DNA of 64,000 bases from Trebouxia sp. TZW2008 (Eukaryota > Chlorophyta > Trebouxiophyceae > Trebouxiales > Trebouxiaceae). The stretch covers positions 248,001 through 312,000 of the forward strand of contig BDIU01000047.1 of NCBI GenBank assembly GCA_002118135.1. Reading direction: 5' to 3'. Below, one piece after another: positions 23,246 through 52,427 of the stretch; the first letter of the stretch is position 1, and every line of letters begins with the position of its first letter. A program made the position numbers and the translations under genes. The notes under the pieces were generated by a model that was given only the letters and a program-made list of their open reading frames with translations, had not been told where the DNA came from and did not search any database.

Positions 23246-25052
23246 TTGTCCAATCCTCTCAGTGCTTGCATAAATGCGCCCCGCCACGAGGCCTGCAGGT
23301 CAAAACCTTGTCGTGACTGGCACAACTTCAGACGCTCGTGTGGATTTGAAACATGAAAGGAGCGCTCAAAACGAGACCACAAAAGCACGCCACTCGTAAG
23401 GAGTCGCTCAGTCGATGACAAAAGGCCTCACCTGTCGCTGAAATAGTCAACTCGTACGATCAAAGCTTGACCCCATCACTGATCAGCGAGCAGCACGAGC
23501 AAGTTGAGCAAAGTCCAAACGAATTATCGAGCTTGTGCGTCCGTAGAGTGGTGTACGGACCAGAGTCGTTATGATCTGCGCGGCGACCCGCGTTGTGAGC
23601 AGTAACCCGGGCAAAGTCACAACAAACTAAGCACGCGTCACTATACGCGTACACAGAGTTCAAGACGACAAGCGCTTATGACAAGCCGTTGATGACGCGC
23701 AGCTTTGCGAAATTGGTGAGCAAGCGTCAATTACACGGCCGGCTAGCACGTACGTTCTTTCTTGCCTGAGAAGGGCGGGGTGAATGGCTGATGACGACTT
23801 GCTATAGCCTGACAATCTCAGTCTGCAGACTAGCTAGTCAGGCCAGCATTTATAGACGAGTGCACCACGCGTTCAGCGGATGATCTTGTTTAGACCTGCT
23901 GCCGGACCGTGCTTGGCTTGAAGTGCAGCAATCAGAATCAGTTACCTAACGAAAACGCTTGCGTTTTAATCTGGACACGTGCGTCGTGACTCACTTGCGT
24001 TTTTCGTTGTCCTTCGCAATAAAGCACAAATTTACGAATTCGTACGATCAGGAGCCCGGATGATCTTGTTGTTGAGATCCTGCCTGTGCTGTGTAGTATC
24101 TGGCAGATCCTGAGCCAACCGATCTTAACACCTTACGCAAGTCCAAGGCTGTCCTTCAGCGTGTCCGCTTGCGGTTTAGGCATGCTTGCTGCTGAGGCTT
24201 CCTGCTGTGTAGTAAAAGGTCAGCATGCCTCATGCCTCTGTTGCAAGAACAACGTTAACGCTTGCTTGCACAATCAACGTGTGACACTAGTCACAGTACT
24301 TCACTTATGACAATGTCTGCAAATATGCTGGCGAGGACGCAGATCCCTGCATGATGCAAGCCCCATGTGTCCTGAGATGTGTTTGCAACACATGTACATT
24401 CAATTTGCTGCACTAGTACTAAGTCTTGCAATGGCGAAGCGCACAGCTAGCACTTGCCCTATAGCTTGATGTGATTCGAGAGGGACAATTGCGAGCCCTG
24501 AGGGAGGCACTGGGCTGTCAGAATCCTGTCTTTGGATTTGATTGCATCGATTTAGACTTCTAGTGTCATAGCATGCCCTAAGCAGTCAAAAGCAGTCAAA
24601 GGTCACTTGAAAGTTGCAAGTTGCTTTGCTCTGGCTCGAAGTCGCTTGCAGAAGCGCTGCAAGGCTCACTTGCTATCACTGCATCTCAGCACACAGCCTT
24701 TGCCCTCACATACTGCGCTGCAAGAGCGCGCTGCCCGCCGTTGCCCGCACGGTCTGTTGCTTGGCCTCCCGCCTGACCAGCCCAAACTTTGAAAGGTATC
24801 TGCGCCCGGTACCTTCTGCTGTACCCTGAGGGCCTTGCTGGGCCTTCCTGGCTGACTTCTGTCGCCATTGGCAGCCATTGCAGCTGTGTCTGCTGCACAC
24901 AGCGTAGGCCCACACGAGTGCCCGCCCTTATGCTGTGTGACCCGTCCAGGTCTTGCGAGCACCCCTGCGCTGCTAGAGACCGCTCTTCACCGCCGATCAT
25001 TAGCACACAACCTGCAACCAGCTGGGCGCACTTGGTTGCTACATTTGCCGCG
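23246..25052. promoter_or_regulatory. Divergent intergenic region between RRM gene and KH copy 2
   Basis: About 1.8 kb separate the two divergent start codons. From about 23400 to 24080 the sequence is richer in CG dinucleotides and poorer in CAG than the genes. No long conserved frame, RNA gene or transposon hallmark is seen. Promoters and 5' leader exons of both genes are expected here. Confidence 0.45.
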
Positions 25053-28000
25053 ATGTCTTTGCCTCTGCACGAGAAGGACCTCAACACCCTCGGCGCGGAG
25101 TCCCTGCTCGCGGATCGCCGCTTGCTCAGCAAGCCTAGCCTGCAGGTACTGTCTGCCACTTCTGAGCTGATCAGGAAGGTGGGATGCGAAAGGCTCACTC
25201 GCTGCACCCACTGTTTGCCTGAGCTGCAAGTCAGTCTGTGCATTGCAGGGCGCAAACAAGTACAGTTCCAGACTCACAGGTGTGAGAATGCCCAAGTCCA
25301 ATGACAGTCACAGCATCAACAGAAACATGCAGGGGTGAGGCTTGATTTGCTGATCAACCTGCTTTGCTCAGGCGCTGCATGCTGCAGCAAGCACACTAGC
25401 TCACACTGTCAGGCTGACTTGCAGGTCTTACTCAGATGTGGGTGTGACAGAGGCCATCAGATCTGGCAGCACTCTTGCCCCTTCCCCTGCTGGTCCTGCT
25501 GCTGCCCATCTGCAAAGCGTTGAGGACATGCTGCGGCATCTGAAGCAGAACAAGCTGACTGACAGTCAACCCCTCAGAGCCAGACCCCAGCTCTCTACCC
25601 TTTCTGACAATGTTTGCCTGGTTGGAGAGAACTCTGGACGCATCAAGTGGATTCAGCCTAGCGGTTAGTGACTCCAGACTGCCCAGCTTTGCTCAACTTA
25701 CTGTACGCAGCTTGACGCTGTAAGCTGAAGTTTTCTTCTTTGGAATGCTGAGCGACGTATGGCACACAGGTCCAAGACGCACTGGAGAGGGCACTGAAGA
25801 TGAAGAGCAGGGCATAATTGCTGCTGACTCAACTGCAACAGGGCAAGGCCTTGGCGCTTTCTTGATTGCTGCACATGCTTGCATTCCCTTTGCTGACGCT
25901 GTGGTGTTTAACTTTGCAGGGGAGCCATGGTACACATCACTCTACTTGCTGCTGGCTTTGTCATAGGTGTGTGACGTCATGCTGAACGCTGTGCTGCACA
26001 GTCATTTGAGATTGACCAGGCTACTGCTTGCTCAGCTTCCATGCATACAGCGTCAGCACCTTGCTGACAAAGCATGTGTTGCACTGCAGCAAGTGCTCGC
26101 ATGCTTGCCAGGACCAGCTGCATTTACAGATTGCTCAAGGCTGCAGCATTTGCCTTGCATGAGGTGAATGCGCTGCTGACAGTTCATCTTGGTTTGCAGG
26201 CCCATCTGGCTCAAGTGTGCGTGAGATCACCAAGCAGACAGGCGCTGACATCAAAAGCTGGACAGAGAAACCTGACAGCAAGAGCACCAGAGCACGCCCT
26301 ACCAGGACTTTTGTTGTTGAGGTATGTACATACATGTACAGGCAAGCAACAGACAGTGTCCCCCTTGTGACAGCATCTCCGTTGTGTCCAGCACAACCCC
26401 ATCTGCTATCACTCACAGTGAATTGAGTCTACATTGAGTTGCAGTGACACACTGTTAGCCTGCACATCACACATTTTCTGCACAATCTCAGCTGTTCACC
26501 GACATTCACCAAGCCTCTACCAATGCGCCTGTGCCCTTCACCAATGGCACCTTCACCCTTCACCAATGACACCTCCAATTTTCACCAACGCTATCCTCAC
26601 CCTTCACCAATACTTCCACCAGCGCCATCTGGCATTGCCCTTCACCCTTCGTCACCACCTTCAAATCCTCACAGATGAAACCCTGACCCAATGCAGCTGC
26701 AAAAACATGGTTTGTCAGCTTGCCTAAGTATTGATCAGCAGTATCATGGGGGCATTGCGATACAATTTTTGTGCAGAAGCCACACAATCATGTGTGTCTC
26801 AAACAGCAGCAAAGCATACTCATGGCACAAGCTGACTGCAATGCGTGCAAGAGCTGAACTGTGTTGCAGGGCAAGAAGCGTGCTGTGGTGCTGGCGTTGG
26901 ACATCATGTGTGATGCAGTTGACCGCTACAAGGAGCTCTGCGAGGGCAACTTTTGTGGTAAGTCCTCTTCGTTTTCTGTTTGTTGCTCATGCATGAACTT
27001 GCTTACTGCATGCTAAGCTTGACATGCCTCTGTGGTTCAGTGCCACAGTAGGGCAGCAGCAGCAACCTGACCTGTTGTGCCATTTGCACTTTGTATGTGA
27101 CTGTGCAGAATGTAAGTGAGCCATTGGCTTTGCAGTCAGCTGCGCAGACATTGTCTTGTCAGGCTGCAGCAGATGCTCAGGTGTATATCATCTGTAACGC
27201 AGGGCAATTTGTTGAGCGGGTTCAGAAGGTGCGTGGAGTGGAGTTCTCCTATCAGCCCCCTCCTCGCAATGTGGTGCCCTACGCAGCAGCCCTAAAGGGT
27301 CAACACCCCAGGCAAATACTGTTCAAACCGCCAATGAGTTGTCATACACATGCAGTTTGATGCAACAGGCTTCAAGCAACTGGTGACCATTGAGGCCCAG
27401 CCAAACACCTTTCTTGCTTAACATAGTGCTGCTGCTGTGCATTCATGTCCTCTTCTTTGTGAGCAAGCAATGTTATCATCCTGGTGTTGTTGTAGTTGAG
27501 TACACCAGCTGCAGAACTAAGTCACTTGCAATCATGCTTTTTCTGATTTTGCTATGCTCTTGCCCTTTCTGCCGAGACATGTGCAATGGTGTTGATGACT
27601 GCAGGCTGGGCAGGTGTGAAGTTCCTCCTGGCCTTCTACCTGGGCGAGTGGCCTCAAATGCAGGCACCAATCACCGCATCATCATTCCCAGCTCCATCAA
27701 CAACTCCATCTCCACTGAAGAGGCTGACTCTTGCTCTGACATGGAGGGCAATGACATCAACATCACTGCAGATGCAAAGGTACACCCCAATCTGTGCATG
27801 ATGCTGACATGCGAAAAGTGCTTGCATGCCATGATGGATTCTTCAAAGGATTGCTGTAACTGAAGTTGATGCAACAGACTTACAGTGTGCACAGTGCATC
27901 ATACAACTTGTGGGATTCATTGCTGGAAACGATCTAGTTGATCCTGGGTGAAGTGTTCCTGTCTCATCTTGGAGTGTTGCCTTGTCAGCACACCTGCCAA

Positions 28001-29969
28001 CAATGGCATTCTTGTTGCTTACAAGGTTCACCCTGCAGCAGCATTGCCCAGTCGACACTACAGACTGTGACACCATCATTTCCTGCTAGCCTGACTTCTG
28101 TGTCCAGCTTGCGCTTGTACATTTAAGTTTTCTGGGTACATGCTGATGTTTTGATTGCTGCACTGCAGAAGCCTCTGCACAGCAAGGCTGAGGTGCTGCA
28201 GACATACCTCAATGCCCAAAACCCAGCCCGCCCTCACTCAGTGCTGACCAAGGCACACAACAGCAGCAGCTCACCCATGTATGACAGCCAAGAGCCACCA
28301 AGCATGGCCAGTCCATACAGCCAGGAAAATACACCAGCCACTGCTGCTTCCAAGCAGCACTCAACCAAAGCTGCTTACTCATACCAGCCATCATCATTTG
28401 GCCACAGCCATGGAATGGAGCAGGTTCAGGATGCAAGCAAATTTGCCTTTGGGTTCAGCCCGCTCAGCATGAACACTGAGCAGCAGCCTTGTGGCGTTGC
28501 ATCAAAGCCAATGGACCTGGTGCAAGTCAAGCCCAATGTGTGGCTGCCACTGGCTGCACTGCAGCAGGCTGGTGGTGACCCTGAGTTGGCTCTGCACATT
28601 GTGGCTCAAGGATTTATGCAGACAGGCAATAGTAAAGCCTCCCCTTTGGCAGCTGACAACTGGGATGGCAATGGTCAGAGCAAGTATCTGGCAGACAGCA
28701 CTTTCCAGTCAAAGGACAGTGGTTACAGTGGCGCAGACCATGACATGGGCTGCTTTGACCCAAGCTTCATACACCCAGGGCAGAATTCCAATGGCAGTAG
28801 CAGCAAGGCATGCAAGGTGGGTGGGCTGTGGGGTGAGTCTGCAGGGTTTGTGAACGCACGCAATATTGGCAGCAACAGCAGCAAGAGTGCATGGGGTAGG
28901 TCCGGCTTTGATCCTGTGATTCAGCCACCAGCACAGCAGACTGATGTCAGGTCAAGCGCATCAGCAGCAGCATCAGCAGGCCACATGGGAGCTGGCAAGC
29001 AGCGTTCTTCAGGCTTCAACTTCAAGTCACCCACTGCCAGCATGCCATTCATGGGCAGCGGCAACACCCACAGTTTCATCTCTCCACAGGCCAACATTGA
29101 CAGCAGCAGCCTGTTTTCTTACAATGTTGCAACACCTGAGCAAGTGTACTCCAGGCCTGGACCCTGGTACACTACCCCTGAGGTGACCCCCCTCGGCCCA
29201 AATGTTCCATCCATGTACCCTGAGCTGAACCCATCAGCCAGAAAGCACAGAGGTGAAGGTTTGGCAGGTGGTCATGCAGTGCCATCTCACAGCCCATATG
29301 CTTGGCCAGATCCCACTGTGCGCCAGCTGCTGCCTGACTTCACTGGAGGACTTGCTGCTCAGACAGCACAGGACCAGATTGCAGCTAACATGGCTGCCCA
29401 TAACCCCTTCTCCCATGAATCAGGTATGTTGCCAAACACCCGCTGCATGGACATGACAAGCTTCTGACTGCATGCACTGCCGCTGGCTGATCTGCTGACT
29501 GTCAATCCCAAACTTTTCCCATCTGACACCATCTGTGTGGCAACGCTGCAGTTGCCTATGCATGTCTGCATGACATGGCAAGCCATCTGTGCATGCAGCA
29601 TTCAACTGGTCAGCATTGACCACCTGTACAGATTGTGGCTTTGCAACATTGTCTCAGGCTGTTGGTGCCGTCTTGCAGGTAGCTCTGCAGTCCCATGGAT
29701 TCAGGGCAGCCACCCCTTCCTGGTGAGTGCCATGTCTCAGATTCTGTGCTGTGTTGTTTGAATGCTGTGTTTGCATGCTGTGTCCGAGATTGTGAGGTGT
29801 GGAGCTGCCAGCGAGCTGACATGCACAGATTACTCGTTCCTGGTGGAAGAGGTTGCTTGATAGCATGCAAGCAAGCTCGCATGCATGAAATGCTTGTGGT
29901 TGCTGCACAAAGAGTGACAACACACTTATTGCCTGAATGTTTGCTGTGCAGGGCAATGGTTGCAAGTGA
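25053..29969 (+). CDS. KH-domain RNA-binding protein, copy 2
   Basis: Twelve exons join in phase: 25053-25145, 25249-25279, 25436-25663, 25770-25842, 25920-25966, 26200-26321, 26870-26957, 27203-27311, 27605-27779, 28169-29423, 29679-29722 and 29952-29969, giving 760 residues (the last 5-residue exon is the weakest). Start: MSLPLHEKDLNTLG. The KH core is ITLLAAGFVIG, loop GPSG, KQTGADIKSW, FVVEGKKRAVVLALDIM and VDRYKELCEG, then FSYQPPPRNVVPYAAAL. The last 440 residues are Ser/Gln/Gly-rich with a small ordered island (WLPLAALQQAGGDPELAL). Exons of 73, 47, 88 and 109 bp have exactly the same lengths as in copy 1, proving homologous gene structure. Two of these (73 and 109 bp) end at GC donors here (25843, 27312) but at GT in copy 1. 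Confidence 0.9.
26495..26660. repeat. Intron minisatellite, CACCCTTCACCAAT-type units
   Basis: Degenerate tandem units built on CCTTCACCAATG/CACC recur about ten times in the intron between the exons ending at 26321 and starting at 26870. The units are irregular (about 15-25 bp). Confidence 0.8.
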
Positions 29970-31505
29970 GCTGTCTCAGATGGAAGACAGGTCACTTCCT
30001 TGTTGTCAATATTGAGCATCAAGATTTGTGACAAGAGAAGATGAATTCAGCAAATAGAATAGATACCTAGATCAACGCATGACCCAGACTCAAAACATGA
30101 TGCAGACACCATTGGTTATACAGCGTATGCTGGCTTGCATTGGAACAGGCAGTTGGAGCTAGGTGCCTGATACTGGACAGCGTTGATGCAAATTTTGGAG
30201 AGCTGATGGGCTCAGGTTGCAGCACAACAGCTTCCTGTGTTGTGGAAGTGAGATTGAGGGTGCTGTGGCTGTCATGCGCTAGCTGACTTGACAAGTGACC
30301 GCACAGGATTGCCAGCCAGCCTGCCAGAATACAGATGTCTAGGGGTCCCAGCTATGTAAGTGCCATCAGCCTTAGAGAAGAACCAAGTCTTCAGCTGCAA
30401 ATTTACTGCAGCTGTGAGCAGGCAGTCTGACCAATTGTGTGCTCATGTTCAAACCCACTATTGATGGCTGTCAGACTTGATATCACTTGCCAAAGCCACT
30501 CATTCATGCAAGGCCTTGAAGTCTGTCATCCACAACAATTGCTGTGACCAATCTCTTGTGACACCGTTCAAGTTTGTGTAAAACAGCAACTGTATCTCAA
30601 CAATTGCTTTTGCTATCTTCCACATGCATGTCTAGAGCAGACGCCTCTCACAGCCATCTGAGACCATCGACTAAGGATGACTCACTTCACCCAATACGCA
30701 CGTGTACAACACGAAAAGAGTGGATTATTACGAGATCGGGTACTAACAGCTTTGCCTCGCGTCAAGTTCGTGCCTTAAGGTAAGCTTACGACGCATACGA
30801 GCTGTGATCACTGATCGAAACGCAATGGAACGCAGAGATTGCCGCCAAGAGGGGTAGGCGGGGGAGTGCAACGAAGACGAGTTACGACATGCCATCCACA
30901 CGTTTACTCATTAAGCAAAAATTCAGTCAGAAATCGTAGGTTGTATCTTCGAAATGTTGGGAGCATAGCAGATTGGCTTGCTCTCGTCTAATCAGTCTCT
31001 TGACATTTGTCAGCCAAAAGGTTCATTCCAAAATGACGCCACGCCTGCTGTATTTGAAAATTGGCCTGATCAACAATGCTGCTGCTGTGGCACTTTGTTA
31101 GCCTTTTAAATCTTAGCACGAGGAAGTCAAGCTTAAGCCTCTTGGCCTTCAAGTTGGCTTGCATTTTACAAGCAACTTGGGGCATAATTGTAACTTGCAC
31201 AATGAGGTCCAACATTGGTCACAGTATCTCACGGCAACTTTGGCTTGAGCTGCAGTGGGGCCTTTCAATTTGCAAGACAGCTCTAGCTAGACCATACCCA
31301 TGCGCAGAAAAAGTCCTGCAATCAATTGCAGCTTGGCTGACAGACACGCTCACTCAGCCAAAGCATTTCATGCCCAGGAGGTCATGCCTATGTTTTGAAG
31401 TGCCATCACTGCTGTGCTCATGTTGACGCCAGCAACAGGGCCAATGATCCTGAGGGGGCTTGCAACCATGTAAGCATCTCACAAATGAGATGTATGCACA
31501 TCTGC
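29970..31505. other. Convergent intergenic region
   Basis: About 1.5 kb between the 3' end of KH copy 2 (plus) and the duplicated last exon of the BEACH gene (minus). I see no supported exon, repeat or RNA gene. The part at 30700-30960 is richer in CG and AT-balanced, unlike the exons. Confidence 0.5.
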
Positions 31506-31711
31506 TTGACTAGTGACAGATCTTGATGATGCCGTCTTCAGTACCAGCGACCAGCAGCCTAGAGGAGGTAGAATGTCAAGGCCAACCAGGCTTGCCGAGT
31601 CTTTCCCACCACGACCATTGTTGAGGCGTGTGGGCACAAAGGCATCGGAATATAAGGGCCCTGGCAGGCTGGCCAATGCTAGGTTTGGCCCAGCATGGCA
31701 ATCACATCTGT
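31506..31711 (-). pseudogene. Downstream duplicate of the last BEACH-gene exon, frameshifted
   Basis: This 206-bp block is a tandem copy of 31712-31918, which encodes the C-terminus of the BEACH protein. Both copies run from TTGACTAGTGAC to CACATCTG. The copy still reads YSDAFVPTRL and RGGKDSASLVGLDILP, but lacks one base in CCTCACTCTA (here CCTCCTCTA), so the final WD strand is out of frame. It lies downstream of the real stop and is probably 3' UTR or a dead exon. Confidence 0.85.
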
Positions 31712-31715
31712 TTGA

Positions 31716-50212
<18,497 letters not shown>

Positions 50213-50728
50213 TGCTCAGGTCGGCAGCATACATGCTGGTAGACCCTCGGTCCAGGACCTGCAGCAATCGCTCAACTGGTGGTGGTACGTGATGTTTGCA
50301 AGTCTGCTTGCGACAGCATTTCCTGCCGGTCACGCGTCGTGTTTGCTTGGCACCTTTTGCCTATTGTCGCCATAGCGCAAAAGAAGCAGAAGCAGCGGCA
50401 ACGATATGACTCACTAAGTAGTTATGCCACAGCATTCGCTGCATGCCATCTCGTGCAGATTGCGGCCTCATCATCGACCGGCATTGTGGACAAATTTCGC
50501 AAGCAATTCGCTAACTAGAGCATCGGCAGTTTCGGCTCCCGGCGTTTCACATAGTCTGTGTCTTCGAGACATTTCATGCTCACCTGACGACTTAGTAAAT
50601 TAAGCCGACTTCAGCTGCGCCAGCTATAAGCAATACTGCGATTAGCTGCTGCTAGATTTCAGCAGCACTTCATCGGCGGTCGTTGATAGCTTTTGCGCTG
50701 TTAAACCAGTAGTTTGCAAATTCAACTC
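50213..50728. promoter_or_regulatory. Divergent promoter region, BEACH gene and ECH2
   Basis: About 516 bp between the tentative BEACH-gene start (minus) and the ECH2 start (plus). CG-rich relative to exons. It may hold upstream leader exons of the BEACH gene. Confidence 0.45.
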
Positions 50729-51951
50729 ATGCCGGTGTCGGACGGCTCACCGCGTGACGAGGAGCGCCTTCAACTCATCGAGGACTTCAAACGTTCACAG
50801 CACCCCTCTGCAAACTGGCAATATGATTTCAGAGACGTAATCCTGTATGCTCTGAGCATAGGGTGTCCCAGGACAGAGCGCAAATTTGTATATGAAAATG
50901 ACAAGGATTTCCAAGCTTTGCCCTCATATGCGGTCTTGGCGCTTCACAAGGCTGAGCTGAGGTGCCATCATCTTTTGCCAAATTTTGACCCAGTAAGCAC
51001 ACAATGTTGACATCACATCTGGACTCATGTCAGGGATGCTGCATGCATGTGTCTGTGCTGCAGCAACAAGTCTACAAATGCCGAGTGCTGAATGATGCTG
51101 CTTTGTTCTGCCAACAAAATCCTGTACGTGCAGAGGATGCTGCTGCATGGTGAGAATTATGTAGAGATCTTCTCCCCATTGCCATCAAGCGGCAACTTCG
51201 TCATCAAACCCAGCCTGATCGACATTCAAGACAAGGGCAAAGCAGCGCTGCTTATCACCAGAAGCAGCATCATTGACCCTGCCACTCAGCAGGTGCTTGC
51301 AATCAATGAGAGCACAGCCTTTGTGAGAGGCTCAGGAGGATTTGGGCGCACCAAACCTATTGCTCGTGCTGCTGCGGCCACTGCTGCAAACAAAACCCCA
51401 CAGCGGCAGCCTGATGCAGTAATTGAAGAATGCACGTCTCCAGATTTGGCTGCTCTGTACAGACTGAATGCTGACTACAACCCATTGCATATTGATCCAG
51501 CTTTCAGCAGCAAAGGTGGCTTCCAAGATCCCATACTGCATGGGTTGTGTAGCTTTGGGATGTCTACAAAGCATGTGATGCAGCAATTCGGACAGAATTC
51601 TGCTGCCAGCATCAAAAGCATCAAGGTGAGGGGGGCTCTGTAATGTTTGCATCAGTTCCTTGTCAGTCCTTGCTGACATGAGCTATGCAGTATGCTTCTT
51701 GATTTTGGTATTGACAGTTTGCTCTCAATTGAGAGGCTTACTATGTGTGTCAAAGCTGGATCTTTGCTGAACATTTGTGTGTGCAGGCTCAATTTGCTAT
51801 GTATGTATTTCCTGGGGAGACACTTCGGACAGAGATGTGGCAAGAGAGTCCCACAAAAATCGTATTTCAGACCAGAGTGCTGGAGCGCAACGTTCTTGCA
51901 ATCACAAAAGCAGCTGTTGAGCTGAACAAAGCAGCCAATGCAAAGCTATGA
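50729..51951 (+). CDS. ECH2: Peroxisomal enoyl-CoA hydratase 2
   Basis: Three exons, phase 0: 50729-50992, 51134-51625 and 51787-51951, giving 306 residues, the usual size for monofunctional plant ECH2. It reversibly hydrates trans-2-enoyl-CoA to (3R)-hydroxyacyl-CoA in peroxisomal beta-oxidation of unsaturated acyl chains. The protein is a double hot-dog fold: the N-terminal half has [13 protein letters not shown] and [15 protein letters not shown]; the C-terminal half has the hydratase-2 motif [15 protein letters not shown] followed by [14 protein letters not shown], with the catalytic Asp and His present. The consensus Ser-Gly before the Asp is Asn-Ala here. The last three residues are AKL, a type-1 peroxisomal targeting signal. 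The ATG is the first in frame; exon 2 begins at the second of two CAG acceptors because the first leads to a stop. Confidence 0.93.
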
Positions 51952-52427
51952 TCAAGAAGAGCTTCTGCATACCACGGATCTGGCATGCCTGTTCCAGCAA
52001 ATTTTGGAAACTTCTGTTCTCTTGCTGGCTGTCAGGTTGTGTGTGTTTTGAGTCAGTTGCTGAAACGAGTACTGCAGGCTTGATGTCACTGGAGTGCACT
52101 GTTACAGTAGCATCTGATCAGATAATTTCTCCAAAGTGAAAAACGTTCAGTCCTAATTGTCAGCAATAACAATCTCAACAGTTACTGATGATGTCCTTCA
52201 GAATCGATGAATTGCGGCATTGTTGTTGGTTTTTGGCTGGTCCTGCCTCTGAAGTCTCTTTGCTTCGCAACATGACATACTATATCGTTCTCATTCGTTT
52301 TGGGGACCCACTTCTTGCCCTTTGCCTGCTGCGGCACATGGACATCGATACAAGCACAAAATTCGATTAAAACTGGCATCGTTGCACTCAAGTTGGCTGC
52401 AGACAACTTCTTAAGCCTAGCATCTAC
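51952..52427. other. Convergent 3' gap
   Basis: This 476-bp gap lies between the ECH2 stop and the SEC23 stop, which face each other. Nothing else is seen in it. Confidence 0.6.
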
